64,000 nt of DNA from Sporocytophaga sp. (GCA_024707265.1 JANQAB010000001.1:69501-133500); one strand, 5' to 3'. Positions 38,260 through 47,712 are shown, counted from the first letter of the stretch. Numbers and translations: made by a program. Notes: generated from the letters alone by a model not told the origin.

Positions 38260-38605
38260 TTAAAAAAGCCGCGAATTCCTTTGTCATTCGCGTTCCTTTG
38301 GCTACATGTTCCCAGTTCCGATAAACAATCGATCCTTCCTCATCTTCCCATCTCCTGCGTCTGATATAAAGAAATACATCTTTGCCTCAGATTGGAAAAT
38401 CCTGAACTTTTATTTCATCAAAAAAGCCCTTGCTGGTGAGTTTACAAGTTTTAAACTCTTCCGGTTTTATATTTTTCTCTTCAAGGCAAATATTCAGTAC
38501 TTCTTCTGTATGAGCAACTTTGGTTATTGAAAAGAAATCAAGGATACCTGAAGGGAGTACTAAACTAACTAAATTATAATCTTCACTCTGCATAACTTTG
38601 TACAA
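38225..38605 (-). pseudogene. ISAon1-type transposase N-terminal region (ORF1), nonsense mutation
   Basis: 126 codons from ATG 38605 (MYKVMQSEDYNLVSLVLPSG) to TAA at 38225. An in-frame TGA follows FFDEIKVQDFPI; the family has FPLRGK there, so CGA to TGA is likely. Downstream, VFLYIRRRRWEDEEGSIVYR and TRMTKEFAAFLKVISRFQ are intact. The IS copy is thus probably unable to move by itself. Confidence 0.7.
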
Positions 38606-38649
38606 AATAAAGATTTTTTAACTTTCCCCCCAGAAATTCCGATTGATCC

Positions 38650-38725
38650 CAAAGCTTAGCTCAGCTGATCCTGTGCATCCCGACCTCAGTCGGGAGGGTC
38701 ACTGGTTCGAACCCAGTAGCTCCCA
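38650..38725 (+). pseudogene. tRNA-like unit 1
   Basis: T-arm (ACTGGTTCGAACCCAGT), D-arm (TAGCTCAGCTG) and 3' acceptor AGCTCCC are tRNA-Val-like. The 5' acceptor CAAAGCT pairs with only 4 of 7 bases. The anticodon arm is replaced by TCCCGAC-CTCA-GTCGGGA, a palindrome that cannot give a normal 7-nt loop. Probably not a functional tRNA. Confidence 0.6.
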
Positions 38726-38804
38726 CAGACAAAGGACAACTTCAAAAGAGTTGTCCTTTTTTATTTTATAGCTTTCAAAAAATTAAGAGGTGAACACATT
38801 ACAT

Positions 38805-38880
38805 CAAAGCTTAGCTCAGCTGATCCTGTGCATCCCGACCTCAGTCGGGAGGGGCACTGGTTAGAACCCAGTAGCTCCCA
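38805..38880 (+). pseudogene. tRNA-like unit 2
   Basis: Same as unit 1 with two changes: GGGTC becomes GGGGC, and TTCGAA in the T-loop becomes TTAGAA, which destroys the invariant TTCGA loop. Followed by the conserved terminator at 38886-38918. Confidence 0.6.
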
Positions 38881-38958
38881 CAGAAAAAGGACAACTTCAA
38901 AAGAGTTGTCCTTTTTTATTTTATAGCTTTCAAAAATTAAGAGGTGAACACATTACAT

Positions 38959-39034
38959 CAAAGCTTAGCTCAGCTGATCCAGTGCATCCCGACCTCAGTC
39001 GGGAGGGTCACTGGTTCGAACCCAGTAACTCCCA
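38959..39034 (+). pseudogene. tRNA-like unit 3, left border of element 2
   Basis: Same arm set as unit 1, with a changed acceptor AACTCCC and D-loop (GATCCAGTGC). Unlike the other units it is not followed by the AAGGACAACT terminator but by element sequence, so this copy probably marks attL of the second element. Confidence 0.55.
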
Positions 39035-39055
39035 CATGATTATCAAATAGTTAAC

Positions 39056-39085
39056 CTCATCAAACGATGAGATTTTCTTGTTTTT
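39056..39085 (+). terminator. terminator-like hairpin after unit 3
   Basis: CTCATC / GATGAG stem (39056-39071) with an AAAC loop, followed by ATTTTCTTGTTTTT. Short stem, modest support. Confidence 0.45.
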
Positions 39086-39113
39086 AGGCCTTTTAGAGAT
39101 CATAAAAAAAAAA

Positions 39114-39120
39114 CACGCAC
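39114..39120. promoter_or_regulatory. candidate left-arm integrase site
   Basis: CACGCAC (inverted GTGCGTG) preceded by A9 and followed by ATC, mirroring the right-end sites near both integrases. It lies 80 bp inside the left border of element 2. Confidence 0.4.
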
Positions 39121-39329
39121 ATCTTTCAAAATCTACCCAACGATATTTTTTCAGACCGAATTAAACAATTCAGTTACATAACCTAAAAAAGGATTAAACT
39201 TTATATACCAATACATTATAAAACAAATTGTAAGTTTGGAAGGCCTGTAATTGAAGAAACAAAATTTTTAATCCACCTGCCTAACATTCTTCCTCTCTCT
39301 CTTCTCCATCATGATTATCCTTCCATAGT

Positions 39330-39700
39330 TACTTCTATTGAGACCAGGATACCTAAAGTCAAATCATTGTCTCTCTAAAAGTAAACCAAGAATTAAAAAA
39401 CTTGGAAGGAGATTAATTCATAAAAAGCTGACTATCGATCTTAAAAGGGAATATTCCCCAATTAAGGGGTTCGACAATTGTATCTATTCTTTAATCAATC
39501 ACTTACAATTGCGCAACAGCTTCTGAAATCCAAAATGCACAATAGGTTGTTAATCAAAAAGATATTTTTGTACTTCTTCAGTCCTTACATACCTACAATG
39601 AGGATATTTTCAATAAGTACTCTAGTCCTGAAGAAACTTTTCTTCTTGTGGAAACAGCCAGAACAATTAGAGCTAAAGGGGATTGTGTAACAAATAAATC
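39330..39700 (+). pseudogene. decayed copy of the YhcG/DUF1016 nuclease gene
   Basis: The region aligns with the intact gene at 57707-59347 over about 370 bp with many indels. Shared blocks include CTCTAAAAGTAAA-CAAGA, CTGACTATCGATCTTAAAA versus TTGCCATTGATCTTAAAA, AATTGCGCAACA, and a segment matching the codons for 'CSSPEEAFFYLVKT'. No frame stays open beyond 70 codons. It is an N-terminal remnant only. Confidence 0.65.
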
Positions 39701-39892
39701 AAGAACCCATAAAGCTTCGTCCCCTCCCTCCTCCCATCCAAACTATAGGCTCGTACTTGCGCGTATGGCGTGCATCGCCACATTTGAACCTAACGACATT
39801 TAAGCCCACTACCTTTACACTTTATATTAAACATGAATAAGTGGCTCAAACAACGAGAAATATTTTCGGTTTTGGTCTAAAAAATTATTCGC

Positions 39893-40138
39893 ATGGCTAT
39901 AATACAAATCAACTTGAATATTAGAAATGCAGAAGAAGTCCTTCATGCAAAAAAGAGCGAGTTTACTAGCTTTATCGCTGATTTAACATTAAGCGATAAA
40001 AAAATTAAAAGGAAGGTAGAAGAAGCAGTCTGCAAACAGTTAATCGCCCAGCTAAAAGAAAAAATAGAATCCGGCCTAATTGCAGAGGGAGTTAAAGCTG
40101 AATTAGCCTTTTCTATTGTCACTAAAAAGAAAGTCTGA
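39893..40138 (+). CDS. small hypothetical protein
   Basis: 81 aa, Lys/Glu-rich and helical (AEEVLHAKKSEFTSFIADLT, VEEAVCKQLIAQLKEKIESG). No domain recognised. It lies 27 bp upstream of the exporter gene on the same strand, so they are likely co-transcribed. Confidence 0.5.
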   Translation: MAIIQINLNIRNAEEVLHAKKSEFTSFIADLTLSDKKIKRKVEEAVCKQLIAQLKEKIESGLIAEGVKAELAFSIVTKKKV

Positions 40139-40165
40139 TTTTCTTAGTTTAAAAAGAATAGCATT

Positions 40166-41258
40166 GTGAGAAAAGATCCCTTATTTCAATTTGTGCTGAT
40201 ATTATTCGCAGGTTTTCTTTTTTTTGGTGCATTGTACTTTGCCAAAAGTATATTAATTCCTCTGAGCTTCTCGGCCTTACTAGCGATGCTCATTCTCCCT
40301 TTATCCAAAAAGCTTGAGCGCTGGAAATTCCCAAGATGGCTAGCTATACTTTCATGCTTTTTATTTGCAATAATTATTATTGGAGCTTTTGTGGCACTAT
40401 TTATTTTCCAGGTTATCGCCTTTACAGACAATCTTCCTTTGTATAAAGAGCTTATCGATTCTAAGATCGGACATATTCAAAGATTTTTAGAAGGGCTAAT
40501 TAAAGTTTCTCCGGAAGATCAGTCATCTTTCATGAAGGAAAAAATGGCTGGCTTCATGGAAAATGGCGGGGAGTATATAAAAGTCGCATTTGTAGAAACA
40601 ACAGGAACTTTTGCAACTATAGGGATTGTATTTATATGCACATTCTTTTTTTTTATACTTCAGAGATCGGTTTAAAAATTTTATTCTGAAAATAACAAAT
40701 CCTATCCATGAAGAAAAAACGAGGATGATTATAACAGAATCAAGTAAAGTAGCTGCAAGATATTTGTCTGGTGTTTTTATAGTAATAATAATTCTATCTG
40801 TACTAAATTCTGCCGGACTTATGATGATTGGGCTGAACAATGCAATATTTTTCGGAATAACAGTGGCTATACTAAATATTATACCCTATATCGGAGTTCC
40901 TATTGGGGCTGTTCTGCCGGTGGTAATGGCCCTGATTACCAAAGACTCTCTTTGGAGTGCTGTCGGGGTAATAGCTGTATTCACTTTTAATCAGTTTATA
41001 GAAAATAATTTTCTCACTCCCAATATTGTTGGAAACAAGGTAAATATAAATCCTTTGGCTACCATCATTGTTTTACTAATAGGAGGTAATCTGTGGGGCG
41101 TACCGGGTATGATCATTTTTCTCCCATTCCTTGGAGTATTAAAGATTACACTTGATCATGTAAGGCCACTCTATCCATACGCTTATCTGATTACCACAGA
41201 TGATACGGGACCTTCTCTCTTCAGTAAAATAAAATCTCTCTTTAAACGACAAAAATAA
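40166..41258 (+). pseudogene. AI-2E/PerM-family transporter, frameshifted
   Basis: Starts at GTG 40166. The N-terminal half (FQFVLILFAGFLFFGALYFA, ILIPLSFSALLAMLILPLSK, LFAIIIIGAFVALFIFQVI) and C-terminal half (IITESSKVAARYLSGVFIVI, YIGVPIGAVLPVVMALITKD, NNFLTPNIVGNKVNINPLAT, NLWGVPGMIIFLPFLGVLKI) are typical of the PerM/YdiK/AI-2E permease family, with about eight membrane spans. The break is a T9 run (40645-40653): with T8 the reading is TFFFLYFRDRFKNFI, giving 363 aa, the normal family length. The substrate is not predictable from sequence; family members export AI-2 or ions. As sequenced it is truncated. Confidence 0.85.
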
Positions 41259-41347
41259 TCAAAATACTGTATCCTTTGCCTTTCAACCGGCCCTTCGCCT
41301 AAACATCTTAATTAGCTTCTGGTTGTTTTTTCAAAAGTTTACTATGA

Positions 41348-43990
41348 ATGAACTTTAAGAGCTACCCATTCCTTTCTGCCTTTATAGGGATAATTGCCAT
41401 GTTCCTTATAACAGCATTTATCCTTGTAAATTTCTTCCTGGACTCCTTCGTAAAAAGCCGGATTGCTCATGAAGTAAACCGGTCTTCAAGGGGTCTTTAT
41501 AGTATTGAAATTAATGATCTGAAAACAAGGTTCTGGACAGGTACAGTAAATATGAAAAAGGTATTGTTGTATCAGCACTCTGCCAGATTGAAAACCCTTA
41601 AAAACGAACAACCGGATACAAATATCTCAACAGTAAAACTGTACATTCCCGTTTTGCGCATTCATCGGATAAGATGGATAAATTATTTGATAAGCAATGA
41701 CTTAAAAGTAGGAACAATTACCATAAAGTCGCCCGAAATTCAGGTAAAGGGAAGTACTGTTTCGGAGCAATTCAGGGAAACGAATAAGACTTTCATTGAA
41801 ATTCTTCCGGCAATTATTGCTGGCTTTGCCGGCTCCTTAAGAATAGAAGAGATGGATATCGAGTCAGGGAAATTAAGGTATGCTCTTGAAACCGAAAAAA
41901 ATAAGATTATACAAACAGCAGAGAATATCTTTATTGAATTAAACGATATCATAATTGATACTATACCGAGAAAAAAAATATTATATTCTGAAGACATCCA
42001 CATCAGCATGAGTAATTATCGATTAAGTTCAAGTGATGACTCATATACAATGAGCATAGATAAGATCGAGGGGCAGCTTTCTGACTCAATGCTTCAGTTT
42101 AAAAAATTCTACTATTCCAAATCTGATATCACTAATAAAAAGGCTAAAGAAACTGAAGCACATTTTGATGAAATAAAAGGTGAACAGGTAAACTTCCGTG
42201 ATTTCTTTTATAACAAAAAAATATTTATAGGGAAGTTATCATTAGAGTCTCCCCAAATATCGACAATATTTCATCAGGAGGAAGAAAAGGATAAATCAAA
42301 GGGTGGAAATAAATTATTTGTTTCCTCATTTGCCTCTGATGTTATCAGATCATTTACAATTAATGAAGTTGAAGCACGCAATGGAAGTATAAAGAACCTT
42401 ATTTATACAAGTCAGGATTCAATATTTCAGAAAGCGAATAATGTTAACCTTCGGATCGTGAAAGTTGCAGGAGAACTAATCGATTCAATCAGATTTAAAA
42501 ATCCTGACAATATATATTTGAGTTTTAACAATTATGACTTAACCGGGTTTAACCCTGAAGTTAAGCTCACGGTTGAAAAGACAAATGCCTCATCCTTTGA
42601 CTCAACAATAACAATGTCTTATTCAAGTATATCCTACAAAGATAAAAAAAACAAGTCCGGAAAGATCTACTTTAATAATTCTGCAAATCATATTTCAGCA
42701 AAGGGATTCAACCTGCGTGCATTTTTCGACGAAGGCATAGTGAAATTAAAAGAGATAGTTATTAAAGCTCCGACAACAGAATTCCAGACTGTTATAAAAA
42801 AAGAAGCGCCTAAGAAGAAGCGACCTGCTGTTGCTAATTTAAACAAGCTCATTAAAGCGTTGGATATAGACAGAATAACTATAGAGAATGGAACCTTCTC
42901 ACATACTGCAATTGTCGATGGAGATAGTGTAGTTCACCGGTCAAAAAGTTATGCTCTGAATATAAGAGGAGTTTCTACAACTATAGCTAATTTACTTCCT
43001 GATGTGTCTCAAATATCCGGGGAGTTTAGGGATTATGAATTAAAGCTGGTGAAGGAAAAACTTATTCTTGTGACAGAACTGTGTTCCATTTCTTCACCAA
43101 CATTTTCAGTTAAATTGGAAAAATTCAGGGTAAGCCAATATCAACCTCATTCGCTGAAAGAAAATGTATTTAATACATTTGTAAAAGAAATCAGGATAAA
43201 TCAGTTTGACATTAAAAAAGCATTGTATAAATCAGAAATTGTTGTCGGAAAAGTCTTGATGAACAGTATGAACATGAAAGTGTTTTTCAAGGGAGGAAAA
43301 GGTTTGAAACCTGATTATGCAAAGTTAATGCCCAACGAAATGGCAAGGGCGATTCCATTTTATTTTAGAATCAATAAAGTTGTCTTTGATAACGGACAAA
43401 TTACTTTTATGGAAAAGAAAGATGCGACAGTACTTTTTACGTTAAATAGTACAATGGCTTCCATCTTTAACCTCACTAATGATAGAAAAATTATGACGGA
43501 GAAAACCCCAGCTAGACTAATAGGAACAACGATACTGCAAAAGCAGGGCAAGCTTCAATTTAATATTTCAGTACCGCTAATGTCTTCTACATTTGATTGC
43601 ATGTATTATGGAAAAATCGGTCCAATGAGTGCAGATGCTTTTAATAATATTTTCGCCTATACTAACATGCAAGCGGAACAAGGTCAGCTTGACTCAGCCT
43701 CCTTTAATGTTGGCATAATCGATGGCATCGCAAACGGAAATTTAAAATTAGTTTATCACGACTTCAGGATTAAAGTTCTGGATGAACAAGGGAAAGCAAA
43801 AAGAATTAAATCCCTAATCAGTAATTTTGTGATTAAAAACGGCAATCCTAATAACGAAGAAGAAGAGCCGGAAATAGTAGAAGTGCAGACCACACGGGAA
43901 GCTGAAGACAGCATTTTCTCTCTGCTTTGGAGACCTTTAAAAAAAGGGATCATTAAAACTGTAACCAAAGATTCTTTTGTGCGGAATTAA
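41348..43990 (+). CDS. AsmA/DUF748-like large membrane-anchored protein
   Basis: 880 aa with one N-terminal membrane span (FLSAFIGIIAMFLITAFILV). The rest is periplasmic-type beta-repeat sequence: LYSIEINDLKTRFWTGTVNM, VKLYIPVLRIHRIRWINYL, VGTITIKSPEIQVKGSTV and ALDIDRITIENGTFSHTAIV. These match the TAM/AsmA-related group in which an anchor is followed by a long beta-groove that handles lipids or outer-membrane assembly. No other gene in the window belongs to that pathway. It lies 90 bp after the exporter gene, so a shared transcript is possible. Function within the group unknown. Confidence 0.6.
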   Translation: MNFKSYPFLSAFIGIIAMFLITAFILVNFFLDSFVKSRIAHEVNRSSRGLYSIEINDLKTRFWTGTVNMKKVLLYQHSARLKTLKNEQPDTNISTVKLYIPVLRIHRIRWINYLISNDLKVGTITIKSPEIQVKGSTVSEQFRETNKTFIEILPAIIAGFAGSLRIEEMDIESGKLRYALETEKNKIIQTAENIFIELNDIIIDTIPRKKILYSEDIHISMSNYRLSSSDDSYTMSIDKIEGQLSDSMLQFKKFYYSKSDITNKKAKETEAHFDEIKGEQVNFRDFFYNKKIFIGKLSLESPQISTIFHQEEEKDKSKGGNKLFVSSFASDVIRSFTINEVEARNGSIKNLIYTSQDSIFQKANNVNLRIVKVAGELIDSIRFKNPDNIYLSFNNYDLTGFNPEVKLTVEKTNASSFDSTITMSYSSISYKDKKNKSGKIYFNNSANHISAKGFNLRAFFDEGIVKLKEIVIKAPTTEFQTVIKKEAPKKKRPAVANLNKLIKALDIDRITIENGTFSHTAIVDGDSVVHRSKSYALNIRGVSTTIANLLPDVSQISGEFRDYELKLVKEKLILVTELCSISSPTFSVKLEKFRVSQYQPHSLKENVFNTFVKEIRINQFDIKKALYKSEIVVGKVLMNSMNMKVFFKGGKGLKPDYAKLMPNEMARAIPFYFRINKVVFDNGQITFMEKKDATVLFTLNSTMASIFNLTNDRKIMTEKTPARLIGTTILQKQGKLQFNISVPLMSSTFDCMYYGKIGPMSADAFNNIFAYTNMQAEQGQLDSASFNVGIIDGIANGNLKLVYHDFRIKVLDEQGKAKRIKSLISNFVIKNGNPNNEEEEPEIVEVQTTREAEDSIFSLLWRPLKKGIIKTVTKDSFVRN

Positions 43991-44323
43991 ATCATCAGAT
44001 GCTGGAGCTAGTATTTTAAATATCATCCAATTTCCTATGAGCCCAAAATACTTTTTATAGAAAATAACGATATTTTAAAAAAATGATTTTATTCTGTAAA
44101 TAATGTTCACCAATTTTTTTGAAACTCTGCTTCCCACTAAAGTCCTTTATTAAAAATATCAATCAAAAGCTCTTGGACCTCCTTCATAAAAGGCAAAAAA
44201 TAACCTTGCATTAATATAAATTATTACAAGGCTATTTCTATAAGCTTCTGTTCCTACTCTAAACAATCCTCTATTTGCATCATAAAATCACATTCAAAAA
44301 TTTCCATTTGCATTTTTAAGTAT
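43991..44323. other. intergenic between convergent genes
   Basis: 333 bp with stops in all frames. The only structure seen is the hairpin at 44198-44237. The plus-strand gene ends at 43990 and the desaturase (minus) at 44324. Confidence 0.45.
44198..44237. terminator. hairpin, possible bidirectional terminator
   Basis: AAATAACCTTG / CAAGGCTATTT, a long stem with one mismatch and an 18-nt AT-rich loop, about 90 bp before the stop of the minus-strand desaturase. Confidence 0.45.
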
Positions 44324-45463
44324 TCATTTCAAATTTAAATTATGAAATTCATTATCGACAACCTTATCTTGATTTCCCTGAGCATCAACACCAAACTTTC
44401 GAAGCATTTTGTAATGAGACCGTACAGCATCAAAAATAGTTTTATTTGCCAGGTACGGAACATTAAACTCCTTAGCTGTCTGTTCTACAATAACTGATAT
44501 TTTGGGGTAATGCACATGGCAAATTTTAGGGAAAAGATGATGTTCTATTTGCATATTCAAGCCTCCACAAAACCAAGTAATCCAGCCATTGTCTTTAGAA
44601 AAATTAGCTGTAGTTCTCATTTGATGGACAGCCCAGGCTTCTTCTATATTTCCGTCGGAGGTTGGTATTGGGAAATCAGAATCCTCCACTACATGTGCAA
44701 GTTGAAATACAATACCCATAATCCAACCTTCAACAAGATGCATTGCTACAAACCCAATTATAAACTGCCACCAACTTAACTTTAGTATAAGAAGAGGCAG
44801 GACTATAAATAAAAAATAATAAACAGCTTTAAAGAAGTACATCTTTACAATTTCATTTTGGGGATGTTTTAAATTTAGTCCTCCCAAATTATTTTTATGA
44901 ATCAATTGGTAGTCCTTATTAAATACCCATGCAAGACTTGCAAATCCGTACAGCAAAAAGGCATAGATATGTTGATACATTTGAATTTTGAATATTTTAT
45001 CCTCATGAGTTACCCTTATAAGACCAGGAGCTATCTCAATATCTCCATCATGACCGGAAATATTGGTATATGTGTGATGAATGATATTGTGACTAATATT
45101 CCATACATATGCATTCGCCCCCAGAATGTTAAAAACATAACCTAGTGCTCTATTGACATAGGATTTGGAAGAATATGCTCCGTGGATCGCATCATGGCAG
45201 ACATTAAAGCCTACAAAGGCTGTGAACATTCCCAGGAGAATAGCAAGTAAAAACATGAATAGTGGATTAAATTTATTCGAAAGAATCAAACAATAAATAA
45301 AAATTAATCCCCCAAGAAAGAAAGTAGTTTTAAAATACATAAGCGCATTGGCATTTTTGGAAAGCCTTTGCTCTTTAAAATAATCGTTAACTCTTCCTCT
45401 TACAGTTGAATAAAATTGAGACTTTTGTGCGTCAATAAATCGTACCTTACCTGACATGTTCAT
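44324..45463 (-). CDS. membrane fatty-acid desaturase
   Basis: 379 aa. All three His boxes are present: HDAIH (90-94), HNIIHH (125-130) and QIEHH (305-309), the di-iron ligands of membrane acyl desaturases. Hydrophobic pairs flank them (FFLGGLIFIYCLIL, LLAILLGMFTAFVG, VLPLLILKLSWWQFIIGF). The QxxHH third box and the lack of a cytochrome b5 domain suggest the bacterial acyl-lipid or front-end-type group. It introduces a double bond into fatty acyl chains, likely of membrane lipids, and needs an external electron donor. Monocistronic; the promoter should lie in 45464-45918. Confidence 0.9.
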   Translation of the reverse strand: MNMSGKVRFIDAQKSQFYSTVRGRVNDYFKEQRLSKNANALMYFKTTFFLGGLIFIYCLILSNKFNPLFMFLLAILLGMFTAFVGFNVCHDAIHGAYSSKSYVNRALGYVFNILGANAYVWNISHNIIHHTYTNISGHDGDIEIAPGLIRVTHEDKIFKIQMYQHIYAFLLYGFASLAWVFNKDYQLIHKNNLGGLNLKHPQNEIVKMYFFKAVYYFLFIVLPLLILKLSWWQFIIGFVAMHLVEGWIMGIVFQLAHVVEDSDFPIPTSDGNIEEAWAVHQMRTTANFSKDNGWITWFCGGLNMQIEHHLFPKICHVHYPKISVIVEQTAKEFNVPYLANKTIFDAVRSHYKMLRKFGVDAQGNQDKVVDNEFHNLNLK

Positions 45464-45918
45464 TAAATATTTAGCTTTTTAAAAAACCACATTTAGAAAA
45501 TTATCAGAAGCATAAAACTGTAAAACAGACGAATATGTTTACTCTTGTGAGCATATGTTTATCAAACTCAATAAAGGAAAAACTTAAACTACAATAATAT
45601 ACGTAAGGGCCTATTATAAGGCTCATAGTAAAACGATATGTTAAGATACTGTATGTAATGTATGCGATAGGAATAACATTTAATCATGAAATTGATATAA
45701 TCTGTTTTAATAACTCTATTAAGATATGGTTTAGGAATTAAGTTTAACAATTTTTCAGACAGGGGAAATAGAAGTTAAAGATGTAGAATTTAAAACAAAC
45801 TATGATATAGAATCTGTATAGTAAAACTAATGTTTGTAGCTCTGATGTACATTATAAGGACATCTAGAACATTTTATTTATTTATAGGTTTTTAAAATAC
45901 AACTTATTAATTCAACCT
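45464..45918. other. divergent intergenic region
   Basis: 455 bp separating the desaturase (minus) from the gene at 45919 (plus). It presumably holds both promoters, but I could not assign them. A TTTG about 75 bp before 45919 is the only hint. No ORF of note. Confidence 0.4.
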
Positions 45919-46278
45919 ATGCAAATACCTATCCTTCAGACTTATGAATTAGATTTTTATGATGCTGTAAGACTATATTTAAAGGAAAGTTCTGGTATTT
46001 TCGAATATTTATTGAGTACTCAGAAGTTACATAATGAAAATGGCAGAATCTTTATTAAGGGTAAGTTCATTAAAATAGAAACTCCTGAAGAGCGGATCTC
46101 ATCTAATCGCCCTAAAGCCGAAAAATATTACTTTATAGAAAACAACGATATTTCAAAACTAAAAAATCCTAATATACTGGAATTAGATCCTGACTCTGAT
46201 ATTCCGCAATATATATTGGAAATCAATCAATCTGATATTATATCTATTGAGTTACTCCTTGATTATAGTGTGAGATAA
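45919..46278 (+). CDS. hypothetical protein
   Basis: 119 aa (PILQTYELDFYDAVRLYLKE, HNENGRIFIKGKFIKIETPE, NILELDPDSDIPQYILEIN). Compact alpha/beta with no signal peptide. No domain recognised. Free-standing. Confidence 0.5.
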   Translation: MQIPILQTYELDFYDAVRLYLKESSGIFEYLLSTQKLHNENGRIFIKGKFIKIETPEERISSNRPKAEKYYFIENNDISKLKNPNILELDPDSDIPQYILEINQSDIISIELLLDYSVR

Positions 46279-46469
46279 GACTGTGTGCCTTTCAGATTAA
46301 TTAAATTTTGTAAAATAATGCTCACCAATTTTTAACCGTAATCAATCTTCATATAATTTAACTGATTAAATTAAGGCCAAGGGAAGGAGCAATTAATGTA
46401 CTCAAAAGGGGCGATTTTACCGAAACCATATTGGTCTTAGAAAGTTTATATCAATAAATAACCTTTCTA

Positions 46470-47597
46470 ATGAAAATTATTTCTGAAGATGACAATATGC
46501 AATCGTTCTTTCCCAAAGTGATTTCTGAACTAAAGGGAATCGCAATTTTTATGACTAGTAAAGAAGGCATAATTACCACATGGAATGAAGGATGTGAGCA
46601 ATTAATCGATTATAAATCCGAAGACGTAGTAGGAGAAAATTTTGCACTTCTTTATCCAGATAATTTGATTGAAAAGAAATATCCCCAAAATGAATTGAAC
46701 GTAGCTGAAAGCTCAGGTAGATATGAAACAGAAAACTGGCGAAGAAAGAAAGATGGAGAGTTATTCTGGGCTCATGAAATTATTACAAAGGTAACAAAGA
46801 AAGATGGAAGTTTCATTGGGTTTGCTATGATCATCCAGGATTTGTCAAAAATGAAATTATTTCAGGATGAATTAAAAGAAAAAAATATCCGGCTTGAAGA
46901 TACGAATAAAGAATTGAGAGTTATCAACGCAGATCTTGATAATTTTGTATACACTACTTCACATGACCTAAAGGCACCTATTAATAATATTGAAGGTTTG
47001 GTCAGTAGTTTGGAATCAGAATTATCATCTGAATTAGATAAGAGCACTGATATAAAAAATATAATGAATATGATTAGAAGTTCTATTGATAAATTAAAAT
47101 CAAATATTTCTGATCTTGCTATTACTGCAAAAATTGATTCTGAGAATAAAGGCTATACAGAACAATCTTTTAAAGAAATTACTGAAGATATAAAGCACAG
47201 CCTGCATAATCAGATTATTAATTCCAAAGCGATGTTTTATGAAGATTTTTCAGTTCCTAAAATAAAATTTTCCAGGAAAAATTTAAGAAGCATATTATAT
47301 AACATTATCTCCAATGCAATTAAATATCGTTCGAAAGAACGAAATCCTGAAATTAGAATTAAAACAGAAAAAATAAATGAATATGTTTTAATAACCATTC
47401 AGGACAATGGACAAGGAATAAAAGAAGAAGATAAAATAAATATATTTTCTATGTATCAAAGATTAGAGTCCAATATGGAAGGTTCCGGAGTTGGCTTGGC
47501 TATAGTTTCCAAAATCATAAATGATAACAATGGTAAAATTGAAATCGAAAGTGAGATTGATAAGGGAAGCATATTTAAAGTGTATCTTAAAGCATAG
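46470..47597 (+). CDS. cytosolic PAS-domain sensor histidine kinase
   Basis: 375 aa. Residues 15-125 are a PAS-PAC sensor (MTSKEGIITTWNEGCEQLID, NWRRKKDGELFWAHEIITKV, IGFAMIIQDLSKM). A short coiled coil (130-155) leads to the HisKA domain with H165 in YTTSHDLKAPINNIEG. The ATPase domain has N (SNAIKYRSKERNPEI), G1 (TIQDNGQGI) and G2 (GSGVGLAIVSKII). No membrane span, so a soluble sensor; the PAS ligand is unknown. No receiver gene adjoins it. A fragment of a second kinase's C-terminus lies at 47965-48051, suggesting a duplicated kinase gene nearby in the past. Confidence 0.9.
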   Translation: MKIISEDDNMQSFFPKVISELKGIAIFMTSKEGIITTWNEGCEQLIDYKSEDVVGENFALLYPDNLIEKKYPQNELNVAESSGRYETENWRRKKDGELFWAHEIITKVTKKDGSFIGFAMIIQDLSKMKLFQDELKEKNIRLEDTNKELRVINADLDNFVYTTSHDLKAPINNIEGLVSSLESELSSELDKSTDIKNIMNMIRSSIDKLKSNISDLAITAKIDSENKGYTEQSFKEITEDIKHSLHNQIINSKAMFYEDFSVPKIKFSRKNLRSILYNIISNAIKYRSKERNPEIRIKTEKINEYVLITIQDNGQGIKEEDKINIFSMYQRLESNMEGSGVGLAIVSKIINDNNGKIEIESEIDKGSIFKVYLKA

Positions 47598-47676
47598 TGT
47601 TTATGCCAATGATAGGGAATGAAAAGTCGATATTCAAATTGTATTTGGTTCAATTTCCTTTCAGGGTTAAAAAAAC

Positions 47677-47712
47677 AAAAGCCTTAAATTTCAATAATTT
47701 CAGGCCTTTTTG
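47677..47712 (+). terminator. possible terminator of the histidine kinase gene
   Basis: An AAAAGCCT / AGGCCTTTT-type stem with a 17-nt loop, then T-rich. The pairing is imperfect. Confidence 0.5.

Larger units (their letters stand above)
37213..38649 (-). mobile_element. ISL3/ISAon1-type insertion sequence
   Basis: 1437 bp with perfect 22-bp terminal inverted repeats (ends begin GGATCAATCGGAATTTCTGG). It is flanked by an 8-bp direct repeat, CAAAGCTT, at 37205-37212 and 38650-38657, the target-duplication size of ISL3-family elements. It carries two minus-strand ORFs in the order expected for the ISAon1 type: a short N-terminal-region ORF and a long transposase ORF. Insertion is inside the spacer/tRNA-like repeat unit, so the original array was continuous. 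The intact ends suggest recent insertion. Confidence 0.9.
38650..39034 (+). repeat. tandem array of tRNA-like units (period 154-155 bp)
   Basis: Three near-identical units of a 76-nt tRNA-like sequence plus a terminator and spacer (starts 38650, 38805, 38959). A fourth, partial unit (tRNA-Val 3' half, terminator and spacer at 37080-37212) precedes the IS. The spacer sequence (GAGGTGAACACATTACATCAA) is shared by all full units apart from single-base changes. They probably arose from repeated integration or duplication at one tRNA site. Confidence 0.8.

Noticed and set aside
38258..38264. Canonical slippery heptamer T-TTA-AAA (minus strand) at the IS ORF1/ORF2 junction, suggesting programmed -1 frameshifting
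   Set aside because: A -1 shift enters a frame that stops at 38232, not the ORF2 frame, which is +1 relative to ORF1. The heptamer is probably chance.
38650..39034. CRISPR array
   Set aside because: The repeats are 154-155 bp tRNA-like units with conserved spacers, not short repeats with unique spacers. No cas gene is present.
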